Part shown: positions 47,767-57,253 of the stretch, in pieces
How the letters are laid out: every line of letters starts with the position of its first letter
Position numbering within the stretch: the stretch's first letter is position 1
NCBI GenBank assembly: GCA_050301235.1
Contig: JBNKZD010000070.1
Location: 8,166 to 72,165 of the forward strand
Length of the DNA: 64,000 nucleotides
From: JAFGIN01 sp050301235
GTDB taxonomy: Bacteria > Fibrobacterota > Chitinivibrionia > Chitinivibrionales > Chitinispirillaceae
Reading direction: 5' to 3'
Notes under the pieces: generated by a model
What the model saw: only the letters and a program-made list of their open reading frames with translations
The model's database searches: none
What the model was told of the DNA's origin: nothing
Translations under genes and position numbers: made by a program

Positions 47767-48956
47767 TTGATTCCAGTCTGGGAACAGAAGAATCTACACT
47801 GGAAAAGGAACGGCGCTGGAGTCTTGTATTAGGAACCGAAACTGATGATACTATTTTATCAGATAATGACCGGCGCCTTTCGGAAGCATTAAGTGCACTC
47901 TATGACGACGAAGGTACCAGCGCAAAAAAAGGACCCGGTTCTCTTTCACGTTCTGCCCCCCGTGTTTCCAAATGGTTAGGTGATATTCGTGAGTTTTTTC
48001 CATCTTCTGTGGTACAGGTTATTCAGCGTGATGCATTCGAGCGCCTTGGATTAAAAGAGATGCTGATGGAACCTGAATTTCTCAGTGCACTTGAAGCGGA
48101 CGTGCATCTGGTAGCAGACCTGATCAGCCTTCGATCGGTCATGCCCGAAAAAGTTATCGGTACGGCACGACAGGTTGTTCAGAAAGTAGTTGACGAATTA
48201 ATGGAACGGCTGGAGCAGAAAACTGCTGAGGCAATACGCGGTGCGATTAATAAATCGAAACGCAGTTTTCGTCCCCGCTTCAGCAATATTGACTGGTCAC
48301 GTACAATCCATGCCAACCTGCGCCACTATCAGCATGAATATCAGACTATCATTCCCGATAAACTGATTGGTTTCATGCGACAGCACCGTCGACTGGTTGA
48401 TCTTGACGAAGTCATACTATGTGTCGATCAATCCGGTTCTATGGCCAGTTCTGTGGTATATAGTTCAATATTTGCAGCGGTTATGGCTTCGATTCCTGCA
48501 GTCAAAACAAGGCTGGTCTGTTTTGATACAGCAGTGCTTGATTTGACAGATGAGCTGCAGGACCCGGTCAGTGTTTTATTTGGTGTGCAGCTTGGAGGCG
48601 GTACCGATATAAATCAAGCAGTTGCTTATTGTGAGAACAAAATCGAACGCCCCTCCAAAACACATCTGATACTGATCTCGGATCTTTATGAAGGTGGCAA
48701 TAAAGAAGATCTTAAAATTCGTATAGCTAATTTGATTCGTCAGGATGTAAATGTTATTACACTTCTTGCACTCTGCGATGATGGAAAACCCTCATACGAC
48801 AGTGCACTTGCTGCGGATTTCTCTGCCATCGGCAGTCCGGTATTTGCTTGCACACCAGATCAGTTTCCCGACCTGATGGCTGCGGCTTTAAAAAGGGAGG
48901 ATATTTTAACCTGGGCGGCAGATAATGATATTAAGGCGGTTAGAAGCGATAAATGA
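47754..48956 (+). CDS. VWA-domain protein with intact MIDAS
   Basis: 400 residues from a GTG start that overlaps the preceding gene; AAGGGA lies upstream. The first ~200 residues are helical. The VWA domain carries a full metal-ion-dependent adhesion site: DQSGS (225-229), GGGTD with the threonine, and SDLYEGG. It is the expected partner of the MoxR ATPase two genes upstream. It closes the five-gene operon. Confidence 0.88.
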   Translation: MDEIIDSSLGTEESTLEKERRWSLVLGTETDDTILSDNDRRLSEALSALYDDEGTSAKKGPGSLSRSAPRVSKWLGDIREFFPSSVVQVIQRDAFERLGLKEMLMEPEFLSALEADVHLVADLISLRSVMPEKVIGTARQVVQKVVDELMERLEQKTAEAIRGAINKSKRSFRPRFSNIDWSRTIHANLRHYQHEYQTIIPDKLIGFMRQHRRLVDLDEVILCVDQSGSMASSVVYSSIFAAVMASIPAVKTRLVCFDTAVLDLTDELQDPVSVLFGVQLGGGTDINQAVAYCENKIERPSKTHLILISDLYEGGNKEDLKIRIANLIRQDVNVITLLALCDDGKPSYDSALAADFSAIGSPVFACTPDQFPDLMAAALKREDILTWAADNDIKAVRSDK

Positions 48957-49017
48957 AACACACTTGAGAGATTTTCATAATCCACCAGTCAATCATCTGT
49001 TGAAATAGGAATAGCTA

Positions 49018-49140
49018 ATGGCACTGTTTTCTATGGCAATTTTTGCACATGCTATTGCAACGTTTGCAATAGGAACAATGGCAAGTTCAATTGCCTGTGG
49101 ACACCTGTTTTTAAAGCGTGGCAAAATCAACGCTCTTTAA
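49018..49140 (+). CDS. 40-residue hydrophobic small protein
   Basis: A short frame starting MALFSMAIFAHAIATF, forming one membrane helix with a basic tail (LKRGKINAL). TAGGA lies seven bases before the ATG. It sits between the VWA gene and the convergent cobalt/nickel transporter and could be a small accessory protein of either. Not recognised; it may also be a chance frame. Confidence 0.42.
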   Translation: MALFSMAIFAHAIATFAIGTMASSIACGHLFLKRGKINAL

Positions 49141-49149
49141 ATCGATGAT

Positions 49150-49185
49150 CTATCTATTAAAAATTTAACTGTTGAGAATAGATAG
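49150..49185. terminator. Possible bidirectional terminator
   Basis: CTATCTATT (49150-49158) and AATAGATAG (49177-49185) form a perfect nine-base inverted repeat with an 18-base loop, placed between two converging transcripts. It is AT-rich, so the call is modest. Confidence 0.35.
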
Positions 49186-49191
49186 TAATAA

Positions 49192-50001
49192 TCATTGGTG
49201 GGACTCATCATGTCCATGCATATGCACATGTGCAGTGTGAAGATGCCGGTGCACATGGATATGTACAAGATTCTGACTTTTAAGAAATTCAAAATCAGTC
49301 AGTATCTCTTCAGGTTTGCCGCTGCGAATAATCGATTTTTCTTTCCCAAAAACATGAACCACATCGGCGATCTCTTCGACTATGTGAAGATCGTGGGTAG
49401 CCATAACAACAGTTTTACCTGCCTGATGGGTATCGTAGATGACCCCGATAATATCCCTGGTAGTCTGAGGATCCAGTCCTGCAGTTGGTTCATCAAGTAG
49501 AAGTACCTCTGGTTCGATCACCAGTACTGATGCAATCGCTACTTTTTTCTTCTCACCAATACTTAACTGATGCGGCGAACGCTCCAGCAGATGACCTATT
49601 CTTATGCGTTCAACAACGGCTTCAAATCTTTTTTGAATTATATCTTTAGGTACCCCAAGTTGAAGCGGTCCAAAAAGAATATCTTCACGTACCGTAGGGC
49701 AAAAAAGTTGAATATCCGGATTCTGAAAAACAAATCCGACCTTTTTTCTGAATTCCCGCTGCACTGATGCATCATTCATGTTTCGATTTGTTAAAGCAGT
49801 TCCAAGTGCCTGAACTGTACCACTTGTTGAAAATATCAAAGCATCAAGGAGTGTGAGCAGTGTGGATTTGCCCGTACCATTTGCACCTATCACCGCAACG
49901 CGATCACCGCGATTGATCGTAAGATTGAGTCCCGAAAGCGCATGTATATGGCCGGGATAGGAATAGGAAACATCGATCAATGTAAAAACTGGTTCAGCCA
50001 T
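49192..50001 (-). CDS. cbiO: Cobalt/nickel ECF transporter ATPase with His-rich tail
   Basis: 269 residues. Walker A GANGTGKST, signature LSIGEKKKVAIA and Walker B VLLLDEPTAGLDP are intact. The last ~22 residues are unusually rich in histidine (HVHRHLHTAHVHMHGHDE), suggesting binding of the transported metal, as in some nickel-type ATPases. It overlaps cbiQ by 25 bases. With CbiM, CbiN-like and CbiQ it makes a full CbiMNQO importer. Confidence 0.9.
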   Translation of the reverse strand: MAEPVFTLIDVSYSYPGHIHALSGLNLTINRGDRVAVIGANGTGKSTLLTLLDALIFSTSGTVQALGTALTNRNMNDASVQREFRKKVGFVFQNPDIQLFCPTVREDILFGPLQLGVPKDIIQKRFEAVVERIRIGHLLERSPHQLSIGEKKKVAIASVLVIEPEVLLLDEPTAGLDPQTTRDIIGVIYDTHQAGKTVVMATHDLHIVEEIADVVHVFGKEKSIIRSGKPEEILTDFEFLKSQNLVHIHVHRHLHTAHVHMHGHDESHQ

Positions 50002-50837
50002 AACGTTCCTGCAAATAATACAACAGTGAAAACAACAATTATAAAATCAATGATATCGGCTTTGAAATTATCAAGAATACGGGGTTCCCCGGTATACCCA
50101 CGTGAGAGCATTGCAGAATATACCTGTGTCTGAAGACGATAGGATTTCAGCCACAACCCCGACATGTTTGCCCCTACAATTTTCTGACCTGATTTTGTCG
50201 ATTGGATAAAACCAACCCGACTTTTTATTGCAACAAAGGTGTTTTGTGCCATGTCAAGCAAAAGATAAATATACCGATAGGTCATCCCCATAGTCATGAC
50301 AAAAATCTGCGGTATTTTGAAACTGCGTAGTACTTTGAGCAGCACATGGTGTCGTGTTGTTAAAACAAGAACAATTGCAAGGGAGACCGATGTAAGTACC
50401 CGCAGAAAAAAGATCGTTGAAGAATCGATTCCCTGTCGTGTTATGGCAACATTTAAATTCAACAGTTTAAATGCTGCAACAGTCTCCCCGGGTGTTACAA
50501 AATTAAAAATTGCCGGCAGAACGATAAGAAGGGAAAACAGCGGTACAAAAAAAAACGTACGTTTCAGAAATGTGCCAATTGTGATTGATGAAACAAGAGC
50601 AGATAGTATTGTCAAAATATAGATGCCGCAAAGAGCTGTCGTACTTCTAGTAGACAATACAGAAAGAAGCAGCAACACAATGCTCAGACTTTTGAATCGG
50701 GGATCTCTTTTTTGAAGGAATCCTTCTCGTGATGCAATTTCATCATTGGACACAGTTTCCTTGAGAAGGGAAATAAAACCATAGAGTGTCCGATCTATAA
50801 AGCCGGTAGCTTTTCGATGAGAATTGTTCTTACACAA
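49977..50837 (-). CDS. cbiQ: ECF transporter transmembrane protein CbiQ
   Basis: 286 residues with several membrane helices and the coupling region (KSRVGFIQSTKSG, then SAMLSRGYTGEPR) that contacts the ATPase. The start is a TTG directly after the previous gene's stop, which is unusual; no Met occurs before the core. It couples CbiO to the substrate-binding CbiM. Confidence 0.88.
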   Translation of the reverse strand: MCKNNSHRKATGFIDRTLYGFISLLKETVSNDEIASREGFLQKRDPRFKSLSIVLLLLSVLSTRSTTALCGIYILTILSALVSSITIGTFLKRTFFFVPLFSLLIVLPAIFNFVTPGETVAAFKLLNLNVAITRQGIDSSTIFFLRVLTSVSLAIVLVLTTRHHVLLKVLRSFKIPQIFVMTMGMTYRYIYLLLDMAQNTFVAIKSRVGFIQSTKSGQKIVGANMSGLWLKSYRLQTQVYSAMLSRGYTGEPRILDNFKADIIDFIIVVFTVVLFAGTLWLNQFLH

Positions 50838-51176
50838 TCAAGAGTGCTCTTTCCTGGCAATAAGTTTGCCGATCAGCCAGGTTCCGCCAATACACAACGC
50901 AATTCCGACAATTGCAGATATTATATATGCAAAACTTAGATGACCCAGTGCTTTTTCTTCCCAACCTTTAAAAGCATAATCAGGAAGAGCTGCATTCCAG
51001 ATAGATGCTATTTTTTCCATTCCTGATGGTACATATCCTATTAACCCTTTTATCTCATCAGTACCCCACTCACCCCAGGCGGCTCCCGCTTTGAATTTAT
51101 CGGGAAGAATAAGCCCTAAGGGCGATAGTACCGCAAGAATGCCGATACCGATCCATAATTTGGTAGTCGTCTTCAT
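50838..51176 (-). CDS. PDGLE/CbiN-like small transporter subunit
   Basis: 112 residues with two membrane helices (about 7-25 and 82-105) and an external loop between them. This is the PDGLE-type CbiN/NikN position of a CbiMNQO operon. Its start overlaps the stop of cbiM (ATGA). Confidence 0.78.
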   Translation of the reverse strand: MKTTTKLWIGIGILAVLSPLGLILPDKFKAGAAWGEWGTDEIKGLIGYVPSGMEKIASIWNAALPDYAFKGWEEKALGHLSFAYIISAIVGIALCIGGTWLIGKLIARKEHS

Positions 51177-51862
51177 TTTGTGTTCTCTCCCTCTGGTTGC
51201 AGAAGAGCCGGTTCCTGCTTCTGAAGGTATTTCACTACAAGAGCGGTGGCTAAAAACTCAACCCATCCAAAAATCAAGGCATGTTCACCAACCATGGTGG
51301 TCACAGCAACTTTCAGGTTATACGGACAATATAATGCCTGACCTGTTGCTGTGTGATGTAAAAGTGGCTGAATTCCAAATTCTATTCCTGCACACAATGA
51401 TGCAGCTATTAGCCCAATATACCCACCAACTCCTGCAGCGATTACCCTTCGCATTGAATTTACTGCACTTCCATTGCTTATCAGCCTATACACCCCAAAT
51501 CCGACAAAAGGGAGTACGAATGCCATATTGAAACAATTTGCTCCAATTGCAGATAATCCTCCATCACCAAACAGCAACGCCTGAATAATCATCGCGACAC
51601 TGACCGCGATTGTTGCAGCCCATGGACCTAATAATATCGCCACCAGAACTGCCCCGACAGCATGTCCGGTTGTGCCTCCAGGAATAGGTATATTAAACAT
51701 CATTATAACAAAACTGAATGCAGCACCTATCGCAAGTAGTGGAACTTGCTGTGTTTTGAGATTTTTTTTTACTTTATTTGAAGCTATCGCCCAAATTGGT
51801 GCCATCACTATGTACCCGGTAATGCAGGTCACAGGACCAAGATACCCATCAGGAATATGCAT
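51173..51862 (-). CDS. cbiM: Cobalt/nickel ECF transporter substrate-binding protein CbiM
   Basis: 229 residues. MHIPDGYLGP at the N-terminus carries the His2 metal ligand of the CbiM/NikM family, which binds Co2+ or Ni2+ in the membrane; later GGTTGHAVGA and HALIFGWVEF are typical. AAGGAAA lies before the ATG. It heads the operon cbiM, cbiN-like, cbiQ, cbiO. The choice between cobalt and nickel is not settled; no cobalamin-riboswitch-like leader was recognised upstream. Confidence 0.9.
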   Translation of the reverse strand: MHIPDGYLGPVTCITGYIVMAPIWAIASNKVKKNLKTQQVPLLAIGAAFSFVIMMFNIPIPGGTTGHAVGAVLVAILLGPWAATIAVSVAMIIQALLFGDGGLSAIGANCFNMAFVLPFVGFGVYRLISNGSAVNSMRRVIAAGVGGYIGLIAASLCAGIEFGIQPLLHHTATGQALYCPYNLKVAVTTMVGEHALIFGWVEFLATALVVKYLQKQEPALLQPEGENTK

Positions 51863-51884
51863 GGATTATTTCCTTATTATACAG

Positions 51885-52061
51885 TTAATGTCTATTCAGC
51901 GGAAAAGCGAACGTTAATCCGGCTGTTGAAGAAAGTGTCAAATCTTTTTTAAAATCACCATAAATTCCAGCATCCAGAGAAGCCCAGTCAAAGAGACCGA
52001 AACTGCAGCCACATTGCCAGAGCAATAATTGCTCATGAGTAATGATTCTCGATTCATAGTG
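51885..52061 (-). pseudogene. C-terminal remnant of an outer-membrane beta-barrel protein
   Basis: A 58-codon open stretch reading SFGLFDWASLDAGIYGDF, then STAGLTFAFPLNRH and stop, the look of the last strands of a beta-barrel. It is preceded directly by a stop. Neighbouring frames up to about 52250 carry further barrel-like segments interrupted by stops, so an older gene seems decayed. A 39-residue frame with a ribosome-like GGAG also starts at 52057 in another register but looks less natural. It lies just upstream of cbiM. Nothing else is supported in this interval. Confidence 0.42.
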
Positions 52062-52280
52062 CTACTCCATAAACTATTCGTAGCACCAATATATAATTCA
52101 TGTCACTGCAAAACAAAGCGATAAATGAACATTCCACTGTTTTTACTACCCAAACCAATGGAACTGCAAAAGTGAGCATTAAAAGATAGATATTTAAAAA
52201 ATACCCCGTTTGTGCGTATAGACCTGCGGACGCACGTCTGTGCAACAATCGGTATATTTTTAAATTCCAGCAGGGTAAAA

Positions 52281-54380
52281 TTATTTCCAGATTTTATTTA
52301 CATGTACCGCATGGACCCTGCCGTTATATTTTACAACCGCAGTGTATACTCCAGATGCCCCCGGGAATTGGATCGTTTGAACACCGGCACTAAATGTTTT
52401 TTCCATATTTCCCAGAGAATTGCCTCTGAGATCAAAGAGTGCGATTTCAACCGTGTTTGCTGATGGTAATGTTAATGAAACTGCGTTTCCAATGCTCTTT
52501 ACAGTAAATGATACAACTTTTTTATTTCCTTTTTCTGGTAAAATATTCATCGTAAATTTAATGCCATCAAGCACTCTCCCCTGAGGCAACTGTGCACCTT
52601 TATTATCTGCAAGAAAACTGTTTACCCAATCGGGACGATCCGGGAGAGAATCTTTGTTTAACATTGATACCCACTCTTCATCGGTAAGGCGTTTAAAATT
52701 ATTGGTAACTTTCTGGTAATAAGAAGTAACCGGACCAACATACGCCATCGGTTTATAACCATCAGATGGAGACTCGCTAAGAAATACTCCAAGGTTGATC
52801 TTCCCGACAGCTGCATGAAGAACATTTTCAACTAGCGCATCGTTTTCATCGTAAGGTTGTGTATGAACATCTGCAATGGTATAGTCGTCTTTTACTGTAT
52901 AGCTGTTATCATAAATCAAATCTCCGTACCAACCATAAGTGCTCGGCGCTCCACATATTTCCTGAATTAAAAGCATTCGTGCCATAAACAGAGAATCCGT
53001 TGTTGAGAAGGGCTGTAGTTCCAATTCCTTTTCGGCAAGTGATTTCAGCGTATCCATCAGTCCGGCAACTCTGCTGTAATAATTGCTTACATTTGATACA
53101 ACGCTAACCGATTTCAGTTTTTCTGATGCTGTTCGTGCAAGTGATGCAACTTCTGCATAAAATGCAGGATATGGTTCAACATACCCATGAGGGTAAGAAC
53201 AGATTTCCCCAGGTGTATACGATTGTTTTGCATATAGCAAATTATCATGACGTAACTGTGCCCATGATGCAAGCTGGGTATTTAACTTTTCCTGATGCCA
53301 TGCTGTGGAGCGCATAAATTGTGGTTGCTTCTCAACAGCTGGGTATGCAGAAGGGTTCAATTTTTTGAGACAGTTGAGCCACGAATTGTATATCGATCCC
53401 CGCCAGAAGCTTTCTTCATAGGAATCCATCAGGTAACGCATTTTTTCAAGGTTCAGAGCATAAAAATAGGTCGCCAGTTCGTTTTTAAGCAGTGGTGCAG
53501 CATCATCATTACCAAGGGCATACATGACATCAAGCGGATCAGGCATCATTCTTTTTACCGGCTCACTATTATGATAAATTTTGTCAAATACAACATTGCC
53601 AAAAATATAGGAATCCACGATAAACCGCTGCCCCATAAGCAGGAATGAGACGGATAGCTGTAAGCTGTCTGGTGAGTTGTTCTTCATGATCACTTGGGAT
53701 AAAATTTTCTGTCCTGCTTCAGGGGTAACAGAAAGTTTTGTGGACAATGATGTATACATCGAGTCAGCAAGCAGTCTGTCTGCACTACTGACATTACATT
53801 GGCTTAAGACCGACTTGAATTCATCTACAGTTAAATTATCGCTTTCACCCACAAAGAACGAGAGAATTTTATCCATATCGTCAATCTTACTTTTCTGTCC
53901 GGATAAATCGAGCAGCTCCGTAAGCAATACAGCATCAATGCTCATTCTTGTAGTGTGCCGTTTGTCGATCAAATCTACATTGCCCTGCTTCGGACTGACC
54001 ATAATCAGTTCTGTTCTTCCAAGCCACATCAGTGTTCTGAAATAGTTTTCCAGTTTTTCCCGAACATAATGACCTCGAACTGTAAATTGACTGAAATCAT
54101 AGGTAAGTACAGTATCACAAAAAAGTTTCATATCAATAACTTTTGTCTCTTTGATTGCGTCATACACCGAATCGAATTTCACCGCTGAACCTGTTGTTGG
54201 AGATATTTTAGTACCACTGATCATCGATTCTGCAACCGTAAGATACAGATCGACATCGGCAAGGTTTTCATCAAGACCGCTATTAGCATATTTTGATTTC
54301 AAAGCAGAAAACGAGGATCTGAGATTGGCAATTACCTCTTTAATTATGATGAAGAGATATTGACTAATTGAGTATCCCAC
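52281..54380 (-). CDS. DUF3160 protein, apparently truncated at the N-terminus
   Basis: 699 residues. The FTVRGHYVREKLENYFRTLM and WLGRTEL segments, with the DLIYDNS region, identify DUF3160. The last ~85 residues (VEIALFDLRGNSLG, then SGVYTAVVKYNG) form a sorting-type C-terminal domain found on secreted proteins. Yet no signal peptide is present: the frame begins MGYSISQYLF and enters the middle of the family domain. Full proteins normally have about 200-250 further N-terminal residues. It is likely a 5'-deleted gene; whether the product is made is unclear. Confidence 0.7.
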   Translation of the reverse strand: MGYSISQYLFIIIKEVIANLRSSFSALKSKYANSGLDENLADVDLYLTVAESMISGTKISPTTGSAVKFDSVYDAIKETKVIDMKLFCDTVLTYDFSQFTVRGHYVREKLENYFRTLMWLGRTELIMVSPKQGNVDLIDKRHTTRMSIDAVLLTELLDLSGQKSKIDDMDKILSFFVGESDNLTVDEFKSVLSQCNVSSADRLLADSMYTSLSTKLSVTPEAGQKILSQVIMKNNSPDSLQLSVSFLLMGQRFIVDSYIFGNVVFDKIYHNSEPVKRMMPDPLDVMYALGNDDAAPLLKNELATYFYALNLEKMRYLMDSYEESFWRGSIYNSWLNCLKKLNPSAYPAVEKQPQFMRSTAWHQEKLNTQLASWAQLRHDNLLYAKQSYTPGEICSYPHGYVEPYPAFYAEVASLARTASEKLKSVSVVSNVSNYYSRVAGLMDTLKSLAEKELELQPFSTTDSLFMARMLLIQEICGAPSTYGWYGDLIYDNSYTVKDDYTIADVHTQPYDENDALVENVLHAAVGKINLGVFLSESPSDGYKPMAYVGPVTSYYQKVTNNFKRLTDEEWVSMLNKDSLPDRPDWVNSFLADNKGAQLPQGRVLDGIKFTMNILPEKGNKKVVSFTVKSIGNAVSLTLPSANTVEIALFDLRGNSLGNMEKTFSAGVQTIQFPGASGVYTAVVKYNGRVHAVHVNKIWK

Positions 54381-54574
54381 TCATGTATAGTATACATTTA
54401 AAATTACCATAGTGAGTCAAAATTGATCAAGGGAACAGCAGAAAGTGTTTTCTAACAGAAAACAGATTGAAAAATTTGATCATTTCCAAAACAGAGATTG
54501 CACTGAAAGATGAATTCAGGTATTTTTATTGACAATCAAAGCTATTTTCACCATACATTTTATCGGAGAATACT

Positions 54575-55201
54575 ATGAGCTTTTTTTACTTTCGCAGATC
54601 GCCCCATTCTATGAAACGGCTCTACAACCGAATCGCACGATTTTATGGTCAGATTGCAGGGCTGCTCGATCAGGTCCTGGACCCTGTGGTCAAACAGCGG
54701 ATCGCAACACTTCCGAACATCTCCTCATCTACTGCACTTGAGTATGCTTGTGGTACGGGTATGTTATCACTTAAACTTGCACCCCTGTTTAAATCGGTAC
54801 TCTCACGGGATCTTTCCAGTAAAATGCTTGAGATTGCAAAAAAAAGAGCTGGAAATTCATTTACTAGCCTTCATTTTTCTGAAGGTAATATTCTTTCCAT
54901 TGATGAACCTGAAAATTCGTACGACTATGTTTTTGTTTCCTTCGCACTTCATTTGTTCCCGCTCGAAACAGAGAAAGCAATCCTTCAGCGATTGTATTTA
55001 ATAGCCCGAAAAGCAGTTTTTATTATCGATCATGATCGAAAATGGAGTCTTCTTGATGCAATAGCTGAGTGGCTTGAAGGTGGGTATTATGATCAGTTTA
55101 TCAAATTTGATTTCAAATCGATCGCCCGAGAAATTAATTGCACCTCTTTTTCAGAGGAAGAGTTCACCAGGTGCAGACTGCTTATGTTCAGTCATGAATA
55201 A
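54575..55201 (+). CDS. Class I SAM-dependent methyltransferase
   Basis: 208 residues. The AdoMet site is ALEYACGTGMLSL (motif I), followed by SRDLSSKMLEIAKKR and YDYVFVSFALH. The fold resembles UbiE/methyltransferase-11 proteins. GGAG lies before the ATG. Acceptor unknown; gene is isolated. The AT-rich 290-base spacer downstream holds nothing I can support. Confidence 0.83.
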   Translation: MSFFYFRRSPHSMKRLYNRIARFYGQIAGLLDQVLDPVVKQRIATLPNISSSTALEYACGTGMLSLKLAPLFKSVLSRDLSSKMLEIAKKRAGNSFTSLHFSEGNILSIDEPENSYDYVFVSFALHLFPLETEKAILQRLYLIARKAVFIIDHDRKWSLLDAIAEWLEGGYYDQFIKFDFKSIAREINCTSFSEEEFTRCRLLMFSHE

Positions 55202-55490
55202 TTGTAGTTCCATTACTCCATAGACTGTGCACATTTCATGTTAACGCATTGTTTTTAATAATATTCGAGCGTTTCTTTTCGCCCTTTAATTTTTTAATAT
55301 TAAAAAAATAGTAGTAAATTTTTAGAATTGTATTAAAAAAATGATCAAAAATCTAATCCAAATAACATATTATTGTACTGCTCATTAAAAAATAAGTTTG
55401 TAACCAGCGTTAAAGTTCATTCGTCCAAAAGCTGTACAATAACACTCAAGTAAAAAATCACCTTTTTTCTGAAAAGAGTTTTCAATTTTT

Positions 55491-57188
55491 ATGCAAACTA
55501 CCACTTTAGATGCCACACAGATTATTCAGATGATTTCAAATGTTATCGGTGGTCTATGCATCTTCCTTCTGGGGATGAAATACCTGTCTGAAGGAATTCA
55601 GGCTGTTGCAGGTGATAGAATGCGCAAGATGATTGCAATGGTTACCGATAACCGTTTTGCAGCATGCGGCACAGGTCTTTTTGTTACTTCGATAATTCAA
55701 TCAAGCTCTGTAACGACGGTCATGCTTGTAGGATTGGTCAATGCCGGTTTAATGTCTCTTCAACAATCCATAGGTGTTATTTTAGGTGCAGACATCGGGA
55801 CAACAATTACAGCTTGGATTGTTGCGATTAAAATCACTAAATACGGATTATTGATACTCGGCCTTGCCGGCTTCTTTTACCTTTTTGCAAGTAAAGAGCG
55901 GAGTCGCTTTGTCGCCATGCTTATCATGGGACTTGGGATGGTGTTTTTTGGACTTCTTCTGATGGAGAAAGGTGTTGAGCCACTACGAAACCATGAAGCA
56001 TTTGTGAAGCTATTCTCAAGTTTTACCCCCAGAACCTATTTTGGTGTCATAAAGTGTGTGCTCACCGGAGCCCTGGTAACTGCAATTATTCAATCCTCTT
56101 CAGCGACAGTTGCTATCACTATCACTTTAGCTCGTACAGGCATTATCGATTATGACACAGCTGTAGCACTTGTCCTTGGAGAAAATATTGGTACTACAAT
56201 TACAGCATTTTTAGCTTCTCTTGGTGCAACGATCCAGGCTAAAAGAGTTGCTTATGCCCATATTTCAATAAAAATAATGGCTGTTACCATTGTGGTTCCA
56301 TTTTTCTTTCTCTATGTAAAATTACTTGGAATAGTAATCCATCCAGAGATTGATATCGCTACACGTATTGCTCTTTCACATTCGATCTTTAATATTTTTC
56401 TTGTAATACTATTTATTCCTTTTATCCAATTCCTACGAATGTTCCTAGAATATGTTTTCAAAGAAAAAGGTCCGGTTGCGCAGCATAAACCAACACATCT
56501 TGATAAAAGATTTATCGAAACACCCGTTATCGCTATCGAGCAATCCCGCTGTGAAGTCATTCGCATGGGTGAAGTCATTGGGTCGATGATGATCTCATTG
56601 AAAGAAATAATAACAGGTAACATACAGAACAGAAAAGAAAAAATTAATGCGCTTTTCAGTCAGGAAGAATATCTTGATCGTACACAACAGGAGATTGTTA
56701 CGTTTCTAACCACACTGCTGGGTCAGGAACTGATCTCTTCCATTACCAAAGAAGCTCAGGAACAGTTGAAACGCGCCGATGAATATGAGTCGGTGAGCGA
56801 TTATGTTATTTCCATACTTAAATTGCTGTTGCGACTTGAAAATGCGAAACTGACATTAGATACTGAAGCGATCAATGATGTCCTTTCATTACACGATGAA
56901 GTCACCGCCTACTGCCAGTTCATTTTAAAATCCTATTGCGACAATCGAAAAGACACTCTTATCCAGGCAAGGCCGCGCAGTGAAGCAATTACTCACTTGT
57001 TCAGACAGATGCGTTCACGACATTTATGTAAACTATCTGAAAAACATCTCGATCCGCTTATCTGCACCATTTTCCCCGACATACTGACTGGATACAGAAA
57101 AATTAAAGAACACCTGCTCGCTTCCGCTGAAGCCGATATGGATGAAAACCTGGAAATTCAAAGCGTAAGTCTCGTTGGTGCAAACTAG
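55491..57188 (+). CDS. Na+/phosphate cotransporter family protein with PhoU-like tail
   Basis: 565 residues. Two inverted repeats carry the QSSS signature (IIQSSSVTTVML and IIQSSSATVAI) of the NptA/PF02690 Na/Pi cotransporters, with eight or so membrane helices in residues 1-325. The C-terminal ~220 residues are soluble helices of the PhoU type that may regulate transport. Expected role is sodium-driven phosphate import or export in the inner membrane. Confidence 0.88.
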   Translation: MQTTTLDATQIIQMISNVIGGLCIFLLGMKYLSEGIQAVAGDRMRKMIAMVTDNRFAACGTGLFVTSIIQSSSVTTVMLVGLVNAGLMSLQQSIGVILGADIGTTITAWIVAIKITKYGLLILGLAGFFYLFASKERSRFVAMLIMGLGMVFFGLLLMEKGVEPLRNHEAFVKLFSSFTPRTYFGVIKCVLTGALVTAIIQSSSATVAITITLARTGIIDYDTAVALVLGENIGTTITAFLASLGATIQAKRVAYAHISIKIMAVTIVVPFFFLYVKLLGIVIHPEIDIATRIALSHSIFNIFLVILFIPFIQFLRMFLEYVFKEKGPVAQHKPTHLDKRFIETPVIAIEQSRCEVIRMGEVIGSMMISLKEIITGNIQNRKEKINALFSQEEYLDRTQQEIVTFLTTLLGQELISSITKEAQEQLKRADEYESVSDYVISILKLLLRLENAKLTLDTEAINDVLSLHDEVTAYCQFILKSYCDNRKDTLIQARPRSEAITHLFRQMRSRHLCKLSEKHLDPLICTIFPDILTGYRKIKEHLLASAEADMDENLEIQSVSLVGAN

Positions 57189-57253
57189 AATCGAAACTTT
57201 TGAAATCTCATTTCAGTCCCGATGAGAAAATCGAGACTCTATGAGCTTTTTGC

